Notes: generated by a model not told the origin, from the letters alone. A DNA stretch of 64,000 bases from Pseudomonas turukhanskensis (GCF_027922365.1 NZ_BSFN01000003.1:1-64000), one strand, 5' to 3'. Shown: positions 9,189 through 18,838, counted from the first letter of the stretch. Program-made: numbers and translations.

Positions 9189-9713
9189 GACTTGTGTCCT
9201 CCGTTGGTTAGCCAGATGGCGCTCGTTGGGCCTTGCCGGTAGGGGCGAGGCGGTGGGATGCCGCTGGTGTTGGGTGTCATGATCTATCGGTTTGTTGCTG
9301 GTTAATAGCGCAAATAATGCTAATCAGACATCGAATTATTAGATATATGTCTGGCGCTGCTGCACAAGGAATTTTCCCAGTAACCAGGCCGCATGGCGGG
9401 CCGCAAAGCACTGGAAGTGGAGAAGCGCTACGGCGGAATTACGCCCGACAAGCGGTGGACATGTTCCCGCTTTATGACAGCAATGTTTTGCTTTTCCCCG
9501 ACATCAGGGTACTGGCACGGTGCCAGAAAAATCGCTGAGAGCCCCGTCCTAAAGCGGCTAGTTGGTTATTCCTATTCGGAGTAAGAAAGTTCCTTTGTCA
9601 TAAAACATTTATATAAAAGCAACTGAGCTGAAATAACCCCCCGCCAGTATTCCCCCAGCACAAACGAGCCAGTCGCTCGGGTGTATTTCAAAGACCAATA
9701 GGGGAATTCTTCG
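9189..9713. other. Divergent intergenic region between pirin and the phosphate porin
   Basis: No gene is supported. It holds a 7-bp inverted repeat CAGACAT/ATGTCTG (9325-9331 and 9347-9353, 15-nt gap) near the pirin side, and a Pho-box-like element at 9595-9612 near the porin side. Confidence 0.6.
9595..9612 (+). promoter_or_regulatory. Imperfect PHO box upstream of the porin
   Basis: TTGTCAT, AAAA, CATTTAT: the first half matches CTGTCAT at 6/7 and the second at 4/7, with the usual 4-nt A/T spacer. It is about 100 bp before the start codon of an OprP/OprO-type porin, a family controlled by PhoB in Pseudomonas. PhoB binding is inferred. Confidence 0.45.
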
Positions 9714-11030
9714 ATGATCCGTAAGCACTTCGCCGGTATTGCCGCCAGCGCCCTGGCCCTGGCCATTTCCGCCCAGGCTTTCGCCGGTACCGTTACTACT
9801 GACGGCGCTGACATCGTTGTAAAAACTAAAGGTGGCCTTGAAGTGGCTACTACTGACAAAGCGTTCAGCTTCAAGCTGGGCGGCCGTCTGCAGGCTGACT
9901 ACGGTACCTTCGACGGTTACTACACCCGTAACGGCGACACCGGTGACGCTGCTTATTTCCGCCGCGCCTACTTGGAGCTGGCCGGTGTTGCCTACACCGA
10001 CTGGGCCTATGCTGTAGCTTACGACTTCTCCGAAAACTCCGGTAACGGCGCTACTAACAGCGGCAACTTCGACGAAGCCTCCTTCAGTTACACCGGCTTC
10101 GCACCGCTGACCATCCGCGCCGGTCGTTTCGACCCGGACTTCGGCCTGGAAAAAGCCACCAGCTCCAAGTGGGTTACCGCCCTGGAACGTAGCGCCGCCG
10201 CTGAAACCATGGATTGGGTCAACACCCACCAGGACGGCCTGGGCCTGCAGGTTCAGTACCTGATCAGCAACTGGGGCTATGCCTCCACCAGCGTCAGCAG
10301 CAAAGACGCCAACGACAACGGCGGCGAAAGCGTCAAGCAGTTCAACGGCCGTGTAGTCGTGGCACCGTTTGCCGAGCCAGGCAATGTGCTGCACTTCGGC
10401 GCGAACTTCGCCCAACGTGATCTGGATGATGTTGAAGGCGCTGACGTGCGCTATCGCTCCCGTCTGGGCATGCGCGGTGTTGAAACCAACGGTGGTAACG
10501 CCGCCGGTGACCTTGGCAACCGCACTGTGTTCGCCGGCACCAGCGGCAACGGCCAGTTCTGGGACCAGGACAAAGCCTTTGGCCTGGAAGCAGCCTTCGC
10601 TGCCGGTCCTTTCTCGGTACAGGGCGAATACTTCAAGCGCAAAACCGACTCCGATGGCGACCAGTCTGACCTGAAAGGCACTGGCTACTACGGCCAGGTT
10701 GCTTACACCCTGACCGGTGAAGCGCGTGGCTACAAGATGGGCAAGTTCGACGCCATCAAACCCGCCAACAAAGAAATCGGTGCCTGGGAAGTTTACTACC
10801 GCTACGACAGCGTCTCGGTTGACAACGATGTTGCCCTGACCACCGCCAACTTCATCCGTGAAGGCGATGACGTCGACGCCAACGTTCATAACCTGGGTGT
10901 GAACTGGTACGCCAACGAAGCGGTAAAAATCAGCGGCATGTACACCAAAGTCAAAACCGACAAGATCACCAACCTTAACGGTGATGACGACGGCGACGGC
11001 TTCACTGTTCGTCTGCAATACGTGTTCTAA
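9714..11030 (+). CDS. OprP/OprO-family phosphate- or pyrophosphate-selective porin
   Basis: Outer-membrane beta-barrel of 438 aa. The signal peptide ends in AQAFA before GTVTTDG, and the mature chain has [14 protein letters not shown], typical of phosphate-selective porins, with a terminal Phe (QYVF) for BAM recognition. ATG 9714 follows AGGGGAA. It is a monocistron with a strong terminator. Codon use is very regular, suggesting high expression. Whether it prefers phosphate (OprP) or pyrophosphate (OprO) cannot be read here. Confidence 0.9.
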   Translation: MIRKHFAGIAASALALAISAQAFAGTVTTDGADIVVKTKGGLEVATTDKAFSFKLGGRLQADYGTFDGYYTRNGDTGDAAYFRRAYLELAGVAYTDWAYAVAYDFSENSGNGATNSGNFDEASFSYTGFAPLTIRAGRFDPDFGLEKATSSKWVTALERSAAAETMDWVNTHQDGLGLQVQYLISNWGYASTSVSSKDANDNGGESVKQFNGRVVVAPFAEPGNVLHFGANFAQRDLDDVEGADVRYRSRLGMRGVETNGGNAAGDLGNRTVFAGTSGNGQFWDQDKAFGLEAAFAAGPFSVQGEYFKRKTDSDGDQSDLKGTGYYGQVAYTLTGEARGYKMGKFDAIKPANKEIGAWEVYYRYDSVSVDNDVALTTANFIREGDDVDANVHNLGVNWYANEAVKISGMYTKVKTDKITNLNGDDDGDGFTVRLQYVF

Positions 11031-11068
11031 GTTGTAGGTCTACGCAACAAAGGTTCTGCTCCTTACTT

Positions 11069-11095
11069 AGCCCCGCCTCGTGCGGGGCTTTTTTA
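11069..11095 (+). terminator. Intrinsic terminator after the porin gene
   Basis: AGCCCCGC, CTCGT, GCGGGGCTTTTTT: a strong GC stem followed by a T-run. Confidence 0.92.
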
Positions 11096-11108
11096 TGGAG
11101 CTGGAAAT

Positions 11109-11198
11109 CGTAGGGCGGATATTGCCTAGGCGATATCCGCCGTTGTGGTCTGCGTGGGGGCGCGGCGGATACCCGCTTTGCGGATATTCGCCCTACGG
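11109..11198. repeat. Palindromic repeat, GTAGGGCGGATA family
   Basis: GTAGGGCGGATATTGC at the left and GCGGATATTCGCCCTACG at the right are inverted, with further GGCGGAT/ATCCGCC pairing inside. A second REP family; related copies lie at 24599-24633 and 54259-54372. Confidence 0.75.
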
Positions 11199-11263
11199 TT
11201 TCCCCGTACCGGTGGCAGGCTCGTTATGATGTTTCGCCCGTCTAACCCGCCGTGGATACGCCA

Positions 11264-12403
11264 ATGCCTGTGCAAACTCTTGACTCTCTGTCAGCCATCT
11301 CCGCCACAGCCTGGGATGCGTTGTTGCCCGAGTCGCAGCCATTTCTGCGCCATGCGTTTCTTTCTGCCTTGGAAGACAGCGGCAGCATTGGCGGTCGCAG
11401 CGGTTGGCGGGCGTCGCACCGGGTATGGCTGAGCGAGCAGGGTGAGTTGCAGGCCGCCTTGCCGGCGTACCTGAAAAGCCATTCCTACGGCGAATACGTG
11501 TTCGACCATGGCTGGGCCGATGCCTGTCAGCGCGCCGGCATTCGCTATTACCCCAAGCTGCTCGGCGCCGTGCCGTTCTCACCCGTCACCGGGCCGCGGT
11601 TGTTGGGGCTGCCGGACAGCGCCTCGCAGTTGCTCAATCAGTTGACCGACGATTTACCCACTCAGGGCCTTTCCAGCCTGCATATCAACTTCACCGACGA
11701 GTTGGCCAACGCCTTGCTCGATGGCCGGGAAAACTGGTTGCAGCGCCTGGGCTGTCAGTTTCATTGGCGCAATCGCGGCTACCGGGATTTTTCCGATTTC
11801 CTCGACGTGTTGGCCTCGCGCAAGCGCAAGCAGATGCGCAAGGAGCGCGAGCAGGTGGCGGGGCAGGGCATCGGTTTTGAATGGCACCAAGGCGGGGAGT
11901 TGAGTGAGGCGCAGTGGGATTTTGTCTATGCCTGCTACGCCAATACCTATGCGGTGCGCGGGCAGTCGCCGTATCTCACTCGTGCGTTTTTCAGTCTGCT
12001 GGCCGAGCGGATGCCCGAGGCCATTCGTGTGGTGTTCGCGGTGCAGGGCTCACGGCCGGTGGCCATGGCGTTTAGCCTGGTCGGCGGCGACAGTTTGTAT
12101 GGGCGCTATTGGGGTTGCCTGGCGGAGTTCGATCGCTTGCATTTCGAAACCTGCTTTTATCAGGGCATGGACTATGCGATCAGCCAGGGTTTGCAGCGTT
12201 TTGATGCCGGTGCCCAGGGCGAGCACAAGCTGATTCGTGGTTTTGAGCCGGTGATTACCCAGTCTTGGCACTACCTCTGCCACCCTGGGCTGCGCGATGC
12301 GGTGGCGGATTTTCTGCAGGATGAGCGAGAAGGGATTCGGGCGTATGCAGAGGAGGCGCGAGGCCTCTTGCCGTTCAGGCAGGACGATGGGGGTTCGCGG
12401 TAA
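11264..12403 (+). CDS. PF04339 (DUF482) GNAT-fold protein
   Basis: Protein of 379 aa that matches the PF04339 family along its length: KRKQMRKERE, YANTYAVRGQSPYLTR and GAQGEHKLIRGFEP are typical. The fold resembles FemAB/GNAT acyltransferases, and members have been suggested to act on peptidoglycan or as N-acyltransferases; no reaction is established. An in-frame GTG at 11252 exists, but ATG 11264 is the more likely start. It is flanked by two palindromic repeats and seems to be a single-gene unit. Confidence 0.85.
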   Translation: MPVQTLDSLSAISATAWDALLPESQPFLRHAFLSALEDSGSIGGRSGWRASHRVWLSEQGELQAALPAYLKSHSYGEYVFDHGWADACQRAGIRYYPKLLGAVPFSPVTGPRLLGLPDSASQLLNQLTDDLPTQGLSSLHINFTDELANALLDGRENWLQRLGCQFHWRNRGYRDFSDFLDVLASRKRKQMRKEREQVAGQGIGFEWHQGGELSEAQWDFVYACYANTYAVRGQSPYLTRAFFSLLAERMPEAIRVVFAVQGSRPVAMAFSLVGGDSLYGRYWGCLAEFDRLHFETCFYQGMDYAISQGLQRFDAGAQGEHKLIRGFEPVITQSWHYLCHPGLRDAVADFLQDEREGIRAYAEEARGLLPFRQDDGGSR

Positions 12404-12409
12404 GTGGCG

Positions 12410-12462
12410 TAACGATGGGTTTCGCCTTCGGCTCGCCAAGGCGGCACCCACCCATCCTACGG
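12410..12462. repeat. Palindromic repeat, GATGGGT/ACCCATC family
   Basis: CGTAACGATGGGTTTCGCCT on the left and GGCACCCACCCATCCTACGG on the right form a dyad just after the PF04339 gene. It is similar in style to the GGTTGGGTT dyad at 48883-48960. Confidence 0.6.
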
Positions 12463-12477
12463 TTCATGGTGCGGTGA

Positions 12478-12744
12478 TCAGCTGTTCTGCGCGCGGCCGC
12501 CCCATTCCTGGTACTTGAGTTTGTGCACTTCACCCAGGCTGTCTTCGTACACCACGATCACCGGTACGACGCCGGTTTTGCCGGTGTTGTCGGTGCGGTG
12601 CAGCACTTTGGCCACGTCGACTTTCATACCGTAGTGGTACTTCTCGGTCGGCAGGCCGGCACCGGGAGTCGGGTTCAGGTCATCGGCAAATACACTCGGG
12701 GCAAACCCGGAGAGAACGGCTGTAACCAGTGACGCTATTTTCAT
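12478..12744 (-). CDS. DUF2790 secreted small protein (copy 1)
   Basis: Protein of 88 aa with a signal peptide (MKIASLVTAVLSGFAPSVFA) and a DUF2790 domain: YHYGMKVDVAKVL followed by VVPVIVVYEDS and LKYQEWG. It is probably periplasmic. The function of the family is unknown; it is largely confined to Pseudomonas. It is a paralogue of the next gene, with about 270 bp between them. ATG 12744 is preceded by AGGAAAG. Confidence 0.85.
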   Translation of the reverse strand: MKIASLVTAVLSGFAPSVFADDLNPTPGAGLPTEKYHYGMKVDVAKVLHRTDNTGKTGVVPVIVVYEDSLGEVHKLKYQEWGGRAQNS

Positions 12745-12831
12745 GATGGTCTTTCCTCAACGGTCGGGGGTCGAATGAAAGCGGCAACTGAAACCTTCCG
12801 GGTGAAGGCTTGGATTGAAGCTCTCTTGCAT

Positions 12832-12898
12832 CTCGGTCTTGCAGTTCCGTCTTGCGGCTCGGTCTTACATTTCTCTGCTAGGTGCGACAAGTTGTCGC
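12832..12898. promoter_or_regulatory. Direct repeats and palindrome upstream of DUF2790 copy 1
   Basis: Three 13-bp direct repeats (CTCGGTCTTGCAG, TTCCGTCTTGCGG, CTCGGTCTTACAT at 12832-12870) are followed by the perfect palindrome GCGACAAGTTGTCGC at 12884-12898. They lie 90-155 bp upstream of the start codon, where a regulator or RNA structure could act. The role is unknown. Confidence 0.4.
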
Positions 12899-13011
12899 GC
12901 TTTGAGACTATTGCGAATTCGGATAGGAAGCAAGCTATCTTTCGTCGCAGAGGCCCGGTCTTGAGCTGTTGCTCGCTCCTTTAATGGTAAGAGCGAGCAA
13001 CTGCGGGGCTT

Positions 13012-13287
13012 TTAGCTGCGGTCATCGGCGCCGCCCAGTTCCAGATAACGCACTTTCTGAACCTGGCCGTGGCTGTCTTCGTAAACCATGGTCACCGGCA
13101 CGACGCCTGCGACGTTGGAAACGTCCGTCAGCGACAGGACTTTTTTCACATCCAACTGCATGCCGTACTCGTACTCAACGGCGGGGATATTGGCGCCGGC
13201 TTTGGCGTTGTCGTGCTGCGCGCTTTGGGCGAACACAAACGGGGTAGCGGCGAGCAAAGCAAAGGCGGCAATGGCGAGGGGTTTCAT
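13012..13287 (-). CDS. DUF2790 secreted small protein (copy 2)
   Basis: Protein of 91 aa with a signal peptide (MKPLAIAAFALLAATPFVFA) and a DUF2790 domain containing YEYGMQLDVKKVL and VVPVTMVYEDS. I chose ATG 13287 because it gives a normal signal peptide and has AGGA upstream; the open frame extends further without sense. It shares about half of its residues with copy 1, so the pair probably arose by tandem duplication. Confidence 0.85.
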   Translation of the reverse strand: MKPLAIAAFALLAATPFVFAQSAQHDNAKAGANIPAVEYEYGMQLDVKKVLSLTDVSNVAGVVPVTMVYEDSHGQVQKVRYLELGGADDRS

Positions 13288-13434
13288 GATGGCGGTCCTT
13301 GATAGCGGTGGAGATGGGGCTATCTGACCAGTTGCGGCGCCGCAGGAGAAATCAATGCTGGTTGTAGTACAGATCATTCATATCGATATTGTTAGCAGGC
13401 TATCTATTTTATGAGGGTGCGGCGCTGATAAAAA

Positions 13435-13497
13435 GCTTCGCGAGCAAGCTCGTTCCTACGGGAATGTGGACGTTGTAGGAGCGAGCTTGCTCGCGAC
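13435..13497. repeat. REPIN (GTAGGAGCGAGCTTGCTCGCG family), outward pair
   Basis: CTTCGCGAGCAAGCTCGTTC then GTAGGAGCGAGCTTGCTCGC, only about 20 nt apart. The two copies are arranged opposite to the usual REPIN (TAC ends facing inward). It ends 3 nt before the stop codon of the ABC exporter. Confidence 0.85.
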
Positions 13498-13500
13498 GTT

Positions 13501-15330
13501 TCAATCAATCCCCACAAACCCGCCCGTCTGGTGATGCCACAGCCGCGCATACAGCCCTTTTTGCGCCAGCAACTCGGAATGGGTGCCGCTCTCGGCAATC
13601 CGACCTTTATCCAGCACCACCAGGCGGTCCATGCGGGCGATGGTGGAGAGGCGGTGGGCGATGGCGATAACGGTTTTACCTTGCATCAGGCTGTCGAGGC
13701 TTTCCTGGATGGCCGCTTCCACTTCCGAGTCCAGCGCTGAGGTGGCTTCGTCGAGGATCAGAATCGGCGCGTCCTTGAGCAGCACCCGGGCGATGGCGAT
13801 GCGCTGGCGTTGGCCGCCGGAAAGTTTCACCCCACGCTCGCCCACATGGGCATCAAAACCCAGGCGGCCCTGGGCATCCGATAATTCAGGAATAAATTCG
13901 CTGGCGCGCGCTTTGCGCACGGCTTCCCACAGCTCGGCGTCGGTGGCATCCGGTTTGCCATACAGCAGGTTGTCGCGGATGGAGCGGTGCAGCAGCGAGG
14001 TGTCCTGGGTCACCATGCCGATGCGTTCACGCAGGGTTTCCTGCGCCACTTCGGCAATGTTCTGGCCATCAATCAGAATCTCGCCACCTTCGATGTCGTA
14101 CAGGCGCAGCAGCAGGTTCACCAAGGTGGATTTTCCGGCGCCGGATGGCCCGATCAGGCCAATTTTCTCGCCAGCGGCAATCTCCAGGTTCAGCCCGCCA
14201 ATCACGCCGCTGCCCTTGCCGTAGTGAAAGCTGACGTTGCGCATGCTTACCGCACCCTGCGGCACTTGCAGGCGCGGTGCCTGGGCGATGTCGAGCACCT
14301 TGCGCGGCTGGGCGATGGTCTGCATGCCGTCTTGCACGGTGCCGATATTTTCAAAAATGCCGGTGACCACCCACATGATCCAGCCGGACATATTGATCAG
14401 GCGAATCACCAGGCCCGTGGCCAGCGCAATGGCGCCGACGGTAATCAGCCCCTGGCTCCACAGCCACAACGCCAGGCCGGTGGTGCCGGCGATCAGCGCG
14501 CCGTTCATGGCGGTGATCACCAGGTCCATCAGGGTGACCACGCGGCCAGCCATTTGCGTGGTTTCGTTTTGTTCCTTCAAGGCTTCGCGAGCGTAGTTCT
14601 GCTCGAAGTTAGTGTGGGCGAACAGTTTGAGGGTGGCGATATTGGTGTAGCCGTCGACGATGCGGCCCATCAGTTTGGAGCGCGATTCGGAGGCGATCAC
14701 CGAGCGTTCTTTCACCCGTGGTACGAAGTACACCAGCGAGCCGATGTAGCAGGCGATCCACGCCAGCAGTGGCAGCATCAGGCGCCAGTCGGCCTCGGCA
14801 AACAGCACCAGGCTGCTGATGGCGTAGATCAGCACATGCCACAGCGCGTCTACTGCTTGCACGGCTGAATCGCGCAGGGAGTTGCCGGTTTGCATGATGC
14901 GTTGGGCGATGCGCCCGGCGAAGTCGTTCTGGAAAAACCCCAGGCTCTGCTTGAGCACGTAGCTGTGGTTTTGCCAGCGAATCAGGTTGGTCAGGCTGGG
15001 GCTGATGGTCTGGTGCACCAGCAGGCCATGCAGACCATTGAACAACGGCCGCAGCAGCAAGGTGACGGCGGCCATCCACAGCAGGGCGGTGCCGTGCTGG
15101 TTGAAGAATTCGGCGGGGGGCGTGCTTTGTGCCCAGTCGACGATATCGCCCAGATAACTGAACAGCGCCACTTCGATAAGGGCGACGATCAGGCCAATCA
15201 CCATCAAGGCGAGAAAACTGGGCCAGGCCTGACGCAGGAAATACAAATAGAAGCGCCACACATCGGTGGGCGGGGCCTCGCTCGGCGCGGGGCGGAAGAT
15301 ATCGATAAGCTGTTCAAAACGGCGGTACAT
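13501..15330 (-). CDS. ABC exporter, fused permease-ATPase (MsbA/MDR type)
   Basis: Half-transporter of 609 aa. The N-terminal six-helix permease domain spans about 30-330 and the ATPase domain about 350-600, with Walker A GPSGAGKST, signature LSGGQRQRIA and Walker B ILILDEATSALDSE. It would homodimerise in the inner membrane to export a lipid, drug or peptide; the substrate is unknown. I start at ATG 15330 (MYRRFEQLIDIFRP), preceded by AGAGAGG, rather than further upstream. It is co-oriented with the cyclophilin gene, 61 bp away. Confidence 0.92.
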   Translation of the reverse strand: MYRRFEQLIDIFRPAPSEAPPTDVWRFYLYFLRQAWPSFLALMVIGLIVALIEVALFSYLGDIVDWAQSTPPAEFFNQHGTALLWMAAVTLLLRPLFNGLHGLLVHQTISPSLTNLIRWQNHSYVLKQSLGFFQNDFAGRIAQRIMQTGNSLRDSAVQAVDALWHVLIYAISSLVLFAEADWRLMLPLLAWIACYIGSLVYFVPRVKERSVIASESRSKLMGRIVDGYTNIATLKLFAHTNFEQNYAREALKEQNETTQMAGRVVTLMDLVITAMNGALIAGTTGLALWLWSQGLITVGAIALATGLVIRLINMSGWIMWVVTGIFENIGTVQDGMQTIAQPRKVLDIAQAPRLQVPQGAVSMRNVSFHYGKGSGVIGGLNLEIAAGEKIGLIGPSGAGKSTLVNLLLRLYDIEGGEILIDGQNIAEVAQETLRERIGMVTQDTSLLHRSIRDNLLYGKPDATDAELWEAVRKARASEFIPELSDAQGRLGFDAHVGERGVKLSGGQRQRIAIARVLLKDAPILILDEATSALDSEVEAAIQESLDSLMQGKTVIAIAHRLSTIARMDRLVVLDKGRIAESGTHSELLAQKGLYARLWHHQTGGFVGID

Positions 15331-15391
15331 CACGCACCTCTCTGGTGGTCGGTACAACGGCCCGTCCGTGGACCGTTTTTTCAAGCACCGA

Positions 15392-15946
15392 TCAAAGGCG
15401 CTTGGCGGACAGAATCAAAATCGGCGTATTGGGCACATCGCTCATGCCGGCGTAACGGCCGGTCGGCACCTGGGAAATTTTGTCGACGATGTCCATGCCC
15501 TTGACCACCTTGCCGAATACGGCGTAGCCGAAGTCGCGGCCACCGTGGTCGAGGAAGGCGTTGTCTTTCTGGTTGATAAAGAACTGGCTGGTGGCTGAAT
15601 CGACCACGCCGGTACGGGCCATGGCCAGGGTGCCACGCACGTTGTGCAGGCCGTTGTCGGCTTCGTTCTTGATGGGCGAGGCGGTGTTCTTCTGGCGCAT
15701 GTCGGTATCAAAACCGCCGCCCTGAACCATAAAGCCCGGAATTACGCGGTGGAAAATGGTTTTGCTGTAGAAGCCTTTATCCACGTAGGCGAGGAAGTTG
15801 GCGGTGCTGATCGGCGCCTTGGCATCTTCCAGTTCGATCTCGATCTCGCCGAGGCTGGTGGTGAGCAACACATGGGTGTTCTCGGCAGCGAACAGGTGAC
15901 CGGCGAACAGCACGGAGCAGGCGAAGAGGGTGGCTTTTTTAAACAT
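15392..15946 (-). CDS. ppiA: Periplasmic cyclophilin-type peptidyl-prolyl isomerase
   Basis: Protein of 184 aa with a signal peptide ([20 protein letters not shown]) followed by a full cyclophilin domain. [13 protein letters not shown] holds the catalytic Arg, and SQFFIN is the conserved core. It catalyses cis-trans isomerisation of prolyl bonds in periplasmic proteins. ATG 15946, with AGGTCTGCCTCC before it. It shares orientation with the hydrolase and ABC genes, suggesting a loose operon. Confidence 0.92.
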   Translation of the reverse strand: MFKKATLFACSVLFAGHLFAAENTHVLLTTSLGEIEIELEDAKAPISTANFLAYVDKGFYSKTIFHRVIPGFMVQGGGFDTDMRQKNTASPIKNEADNGLHNVRGTLAMARTGVVDSATSQFFINQKDNAFLDHGGRDFGYAVFGKVVKGMDIVDKISQVPTGRYAGMSDVPNTPILILSAKRL

Positions 15947-15987
15947 GGAGGCAGACCTTGTTTGGGCTATTGGTGTTGGTGTCGGGT

Positions 15988-16785
15988 TTAGTGCGGCTGT
16001 TTTTCGACGTTGCCAAGAAAGGCTAGCAGCGCGTTATTGAACAACTCGGGTTGGTCCATCGGGGTGGCGTGTCGGGAGTCTTCGACCACCAGCAAGCGGG
16101 CGTTGGGTAATTCGTTTACGTAGGCCTGTTTGGCCGCCACCGGCGTGTAATCGTGGTCGGCCGTTACTACCAGCGTAGGACAGGTAATGCGCGCCAGTCG
16201 TTCCCGCACGCCCCAGCCGATAATGGCGTTCAGGCTGGCGAGGTAGGCACGTTTGTCGTTCATGGGCCAGCGCCGTTCCACCTTCCGGCGCAACTCCACC
16301 TGTTCAGGTTTGGGGAACAGCAAGCGGCCCAGTTTCTTGCCGATCACGTCCAGGCTGACCAGGCGCGAGATGACCCAGCGCTGCGCCACCATGAGCGCAT
16401 CCTTGGGGCGTTTTACCTTCACCTCCGGACCGCTGTTGACGATGGTCAGACTTTTCAGCAAATGGGGGTAATCGACAGCCACCTGAAAGCCAATCATGCC
16501 CCCCATGGAAATACCCACCAGGTGCACGGGTGGCAAATTCAGGTGTTCGATCAGCGCCGCCACGTCTTCGGCAAAACCGGCAATGCTGTATTTCTCCCGC
16601 GGCTTGTCAGAGCGGCCGTGACCGCGCACATCCAGGCTGATAACCCGATAGTGCTTGCTCAGCTCAGGCACCTGGTATTCCCAATCCAGCGTGCTGGAGC
16701 CCAGGCCGTGCACCAGAATCAGCGGCGTTCCGGTCCCATACTCTTCGTAGTGCAATTGGCAGTCGTCGTGATCGAAATACGGCAT
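15988..16785 (-). CDS. Alpha/beta-fold hydrolase
   Basis: Cytoplasmic hydrolase of 265 aa. The oxyanion motif [10 protein letters not shown], the nucleophile elbow GISMGG (catalytic Ser), a later Asp near TADHDYTP and the catalytic His in [12 protein letters not shown] are all present. It resembles enol-lactone hydrolases and esterases; the substrate is not identifiable. It begins 24 bp after the LysR gene in the same direction, so LysR may control it as part of the same unit. Confidence 0.88.
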   Translation of the reverse strand: MPYFDHDDCQLHYEEYGTGTPLILVHGLGSSTLDWEYQVPELSKHYRVISLDVRGHGRSDKPREKYSIAGFAEDVAALIEHLNLPPVHLVGISMGGMIGFQVAVDYPHLLKSLTIVNSGPEVKVKRPKDALMVAQRWVISRLVSLDVIGKKLGRLLFPKPEQVELRRKVERRWPMNDKRAYLASLNAIIGWGVRERLARITCPTLVVTADHDYTPVAAKQAYVNELPNARLLVVEDSRHATPMDQPELFNNALLAFLGNVEKQPH

Positions 16786-16809
16786 GGGGGCCTCCTGGCG
16801 GGTGTCGTA

Positions 16810-17736
16810 TCAGCTGTGCATGGCGGGTGCGGCGAACGGAGCATCCAGTGGCGCGGCGTCAAAGTTGCGCAGCAGCTCGATAAGGATCTGTGTGGCCGGG
16901 CCCAGGGGTTTGTCCTTGTTCGTATAAAGGAAGAAGGTCGGGTGACGGCTGCCGCCACGGTCCAACGGCAATTCCTTGAGCACGCCTTCGCGCAGTTCGC
17001 GCTCGATCAGGTGGCGTGGCAGCCAGGCGAAGCCCAGGCCGCTGGCCACAAACGTGGCGGCGGTGGCCAGGCTGCCGACGGTCCAGCGCTGTTCGGCGCC
17101 GAGCCAGCCGACGTCGAGCGGTTGCTGGCGGCCGGAGTCGCGAATGACCACTTGCATATGGGATTCGAGGTCCTGAAAGGTGATTTCCCGGTTCAGGCGA
17201 TGCAGGGCGTGCTCGGGGTGGGCGACGGCGACGAATTCCACCGGGTTCATTTCCGAGCCGAGAAAGCCGGGAATATTGAAGCCGCTGATGGCCAGATCCG
17301 CGATGCCGTCCTTGAGCACTTCTTCTACCCCCGATAGCACCTCTTCACGCAAGCGCACGCGGCAGCCACGACTTTGCGGCATAAAAGCGGTGAGGGCGCG
17401 CACCAGGCGGGCGGTTGGGTAGGCGGCGTCCACCACCAGGCGCACTTCGGCTTCCCAGCCTTGCTCCATGTGGTGGGCGAGGTCTTCCAGCTGGCTGGCG
17501 TTTTTCACCAGCTGCCGCGAGCGGCGTAGCAGTACGTCGCCGGCTTCGGTGAGCACAGCTTTGCGCCCGTCGATACGCAGCAGCGGCACGCCAAGCTGCT
17601 CTTGCATGCGGGCCACGGTGTAACTCACCGACGATTGCGAGCGGTGCAAGGCTTCGGCCGCCTGGGCGAAGCCGCCATGGTCGACCACCGCTTGCAGGGT
17701 TCGCCATTGATCCAGGGTTACCCGGGGCGCTTTCAT
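16810..17736 (-). CDS. LysR-family transcriptional regulator
   Basis: Protein of 308 aa with the N-terminal winged HTH at about 3-62 (FAQAAEALHRSQSSVSYTVARMQ) and a periplasmic-binding-like effector domain at about 90-295. ATG 17736 starts MKAPRVTLDQW, the usual LysR start. Upstream, 48 bp separate it from the divergent small secreted protein, and downstream the hydrolase gene follows. The effector is unknown. Confidence 0.92.
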   Translation of the reverse strand: MKAPRVTLDQWRTLQAVVDHGGFAQAAEALHRSQSSVSYTVARMQEQLGVPLLRIDGRKAVLTEAGDVLLRRSRQLVKNASQLEDLAHHMEQGWEAEVRLVVDAAYPTARLVRALTAFMPQSRGCRVRLREEVLSGVEEVLKDGIADLAISGFNIPGFLGSEMNPVEFVAVAHPEHALHRLNREITFQDLESHMQVVIRDSGRQQPLDVGWLGAEQRWTVGSLATAATFVASGLGFAWLPRHLIERELREGVLKELPLDRGGSRHPTFFLYTNKDKPLGPATQILIELLRNFDAAPLDAPFAAPAMHS

Positions 17737-17784
17737 CCTCGCTTCCTCTTGGCCTAAGCTGTGCTCCCTGTCGGAGACCAGCTG

Positions 17785-18105
17785 ATGAATACGAATAAAA
17801 TGTTGTGTTTGGCTTTTGCGGCCCTGCCCCTGAGCGCCCAGGCCTTTCCCATTGAACTGGAAAAGACCCTCAATGGCGCCGAGGTGTCGGCATCGACCCA
17901 GGAAGTCGACTTCAATATGGGCGCCGTGCAACTGGTTAACTACGGCCAGAAAGCAGCCGAGTGCACTGCGGTGTTTCGCAATGGGCCCGAGTCGCCCCGT
18001 ACCCGCAAGGTCACCTTGCAGCCTGGTAAAGACGCGCTGCTTACCGGCCGTTTTACCGCCCAGGTGATCAAGATGCGCATCAAGGTGACCTGCAAACCTG
18101 TCTGA
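17785..18105 (+). CDS. Small secreted protein of unknown function
   Basis: Protein of 106 aa. Signal peptide about 1-20 (ending AQAFP), then an 85-residue mature domain with two cysteines (AECTAV and VTCKPV) that could form a disulphide. ATG 17785 follows CGGAGA; an in-frame GTG at 17761 is less likely. It is divergent from the LysR gene. I do not recognise a characterised family and assign no function. Confidence 0.75.
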   Translation: MNTNKMLCLAFAALPLSAQAFPIELEKTLNGAEVSASTQEVDFNMGAVQLVNYGQKAAECTAVFRNGPESPRTRKVTLQPGKDALLTGRFTAQVIKMRIKVTCKPV

Positions 18106-18238
18106 AGCAGAAGCCTAGGGTTTGCTGGGAGATAAATCAAATTAATAGATGGTTTGTAGCGGTTTTTTCCGCTTTTTAATCGATATCTGTGGCCTTAGTC
18201 TTACTCCATCGAACGACAACGCAGATGGAGTCAGCCCC

Positions 18239-18838
18239 ATGTCCCAGGTTTTGGTTATTGAAAGCAGCGCCCGCAAACAGGGTTCGGTTTCCCGCGAACT
18301 GACCGCGCAATTTATCGCCCAGTGGCGCGCCGCGCACCCTGGCGACACCATCACTGTCCGCGACCTGGCCGTTGACCAGGTGCCTCACCTGGACATGGAC
18401 TTGCTCGGCGGCTGGATGACTCCGGCCGATCAGCAAAGCGACGCCGAAAAAGCCGCCTTGGCACGCTCCAACACCCTGACTAACGAACTGCTGGCCGCCG
18501 ACGTACTGGTGCTGGCCGCGCCGATGTACAACTTCACCATCCCCAGCACCCTGAAGTCGTGGCTCGACCACGTGCTGCGTGCCGGCGTTACCTTCAAATA
18601 CACCGACACCGGCCCGCAGGGCCTGCTGACCGGCAAGCGCGCCTTTGTGCTGACCTCGCGCGGCGGCATCTACGCCGGCAGCAGTGCCGACCACCAGGAA
18701 CCCTACCTGCGCCAGGCGCTGGCGTTTGTCGGCATTCATGAGGTGAGCTTTATCCACGCCGAAGGGTTGAACCTGGGCGGTGAGTTTCTGGAAAAAGGCT
18801 TGAATCAGGCCAAGTCGCAGTTGGCGCAGGTAGCCTGA
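18239..18838 (+). CDS. azoR: FMN-dependent NADH-azoreductase
   Basis: Flavodoxin-fold reductase of 199 aa. VLVIESSARKQGSVSREL is the FMN phosphate loop, and APMYNFTIPSTLKSWLDHV is the conserved azoreductase segment. It reduces quinones and azo compounds with NAD(P)H as a homodimer in the cytoplasm. ATG 18239 has GGAG 9 nt upstream. It is monocistronic, with a strong terminator at 18923. Confidence 0.94.
   Translation: MSQVLVIESSARKQGSVSRELTAQFIAQWRAAHPGDTITVRDLAVDQVPHLDMDLLGGWMTPADQQSDAEKAALARSNTLTNELLAADVLVLAAPMYNFTIPSTLKSWLDHVLRAGVTFKYTDTGPQGLLTGKRAFVLTSRGGIYAGSSADHQEPYLRQALAFVGIHEVSFIHAEGLNLGGEFLEKGLNQAKSQLAQVA

Noticed and set aside
9609..11018. Long open frame of 469 codons on the minus strand opposite the porin
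   Set aside because: It is antisense to a clear OprP/OprO porin with signal peptide and terminal Phe, has repetitive Val/Gly-rich composition and no family resemblance.
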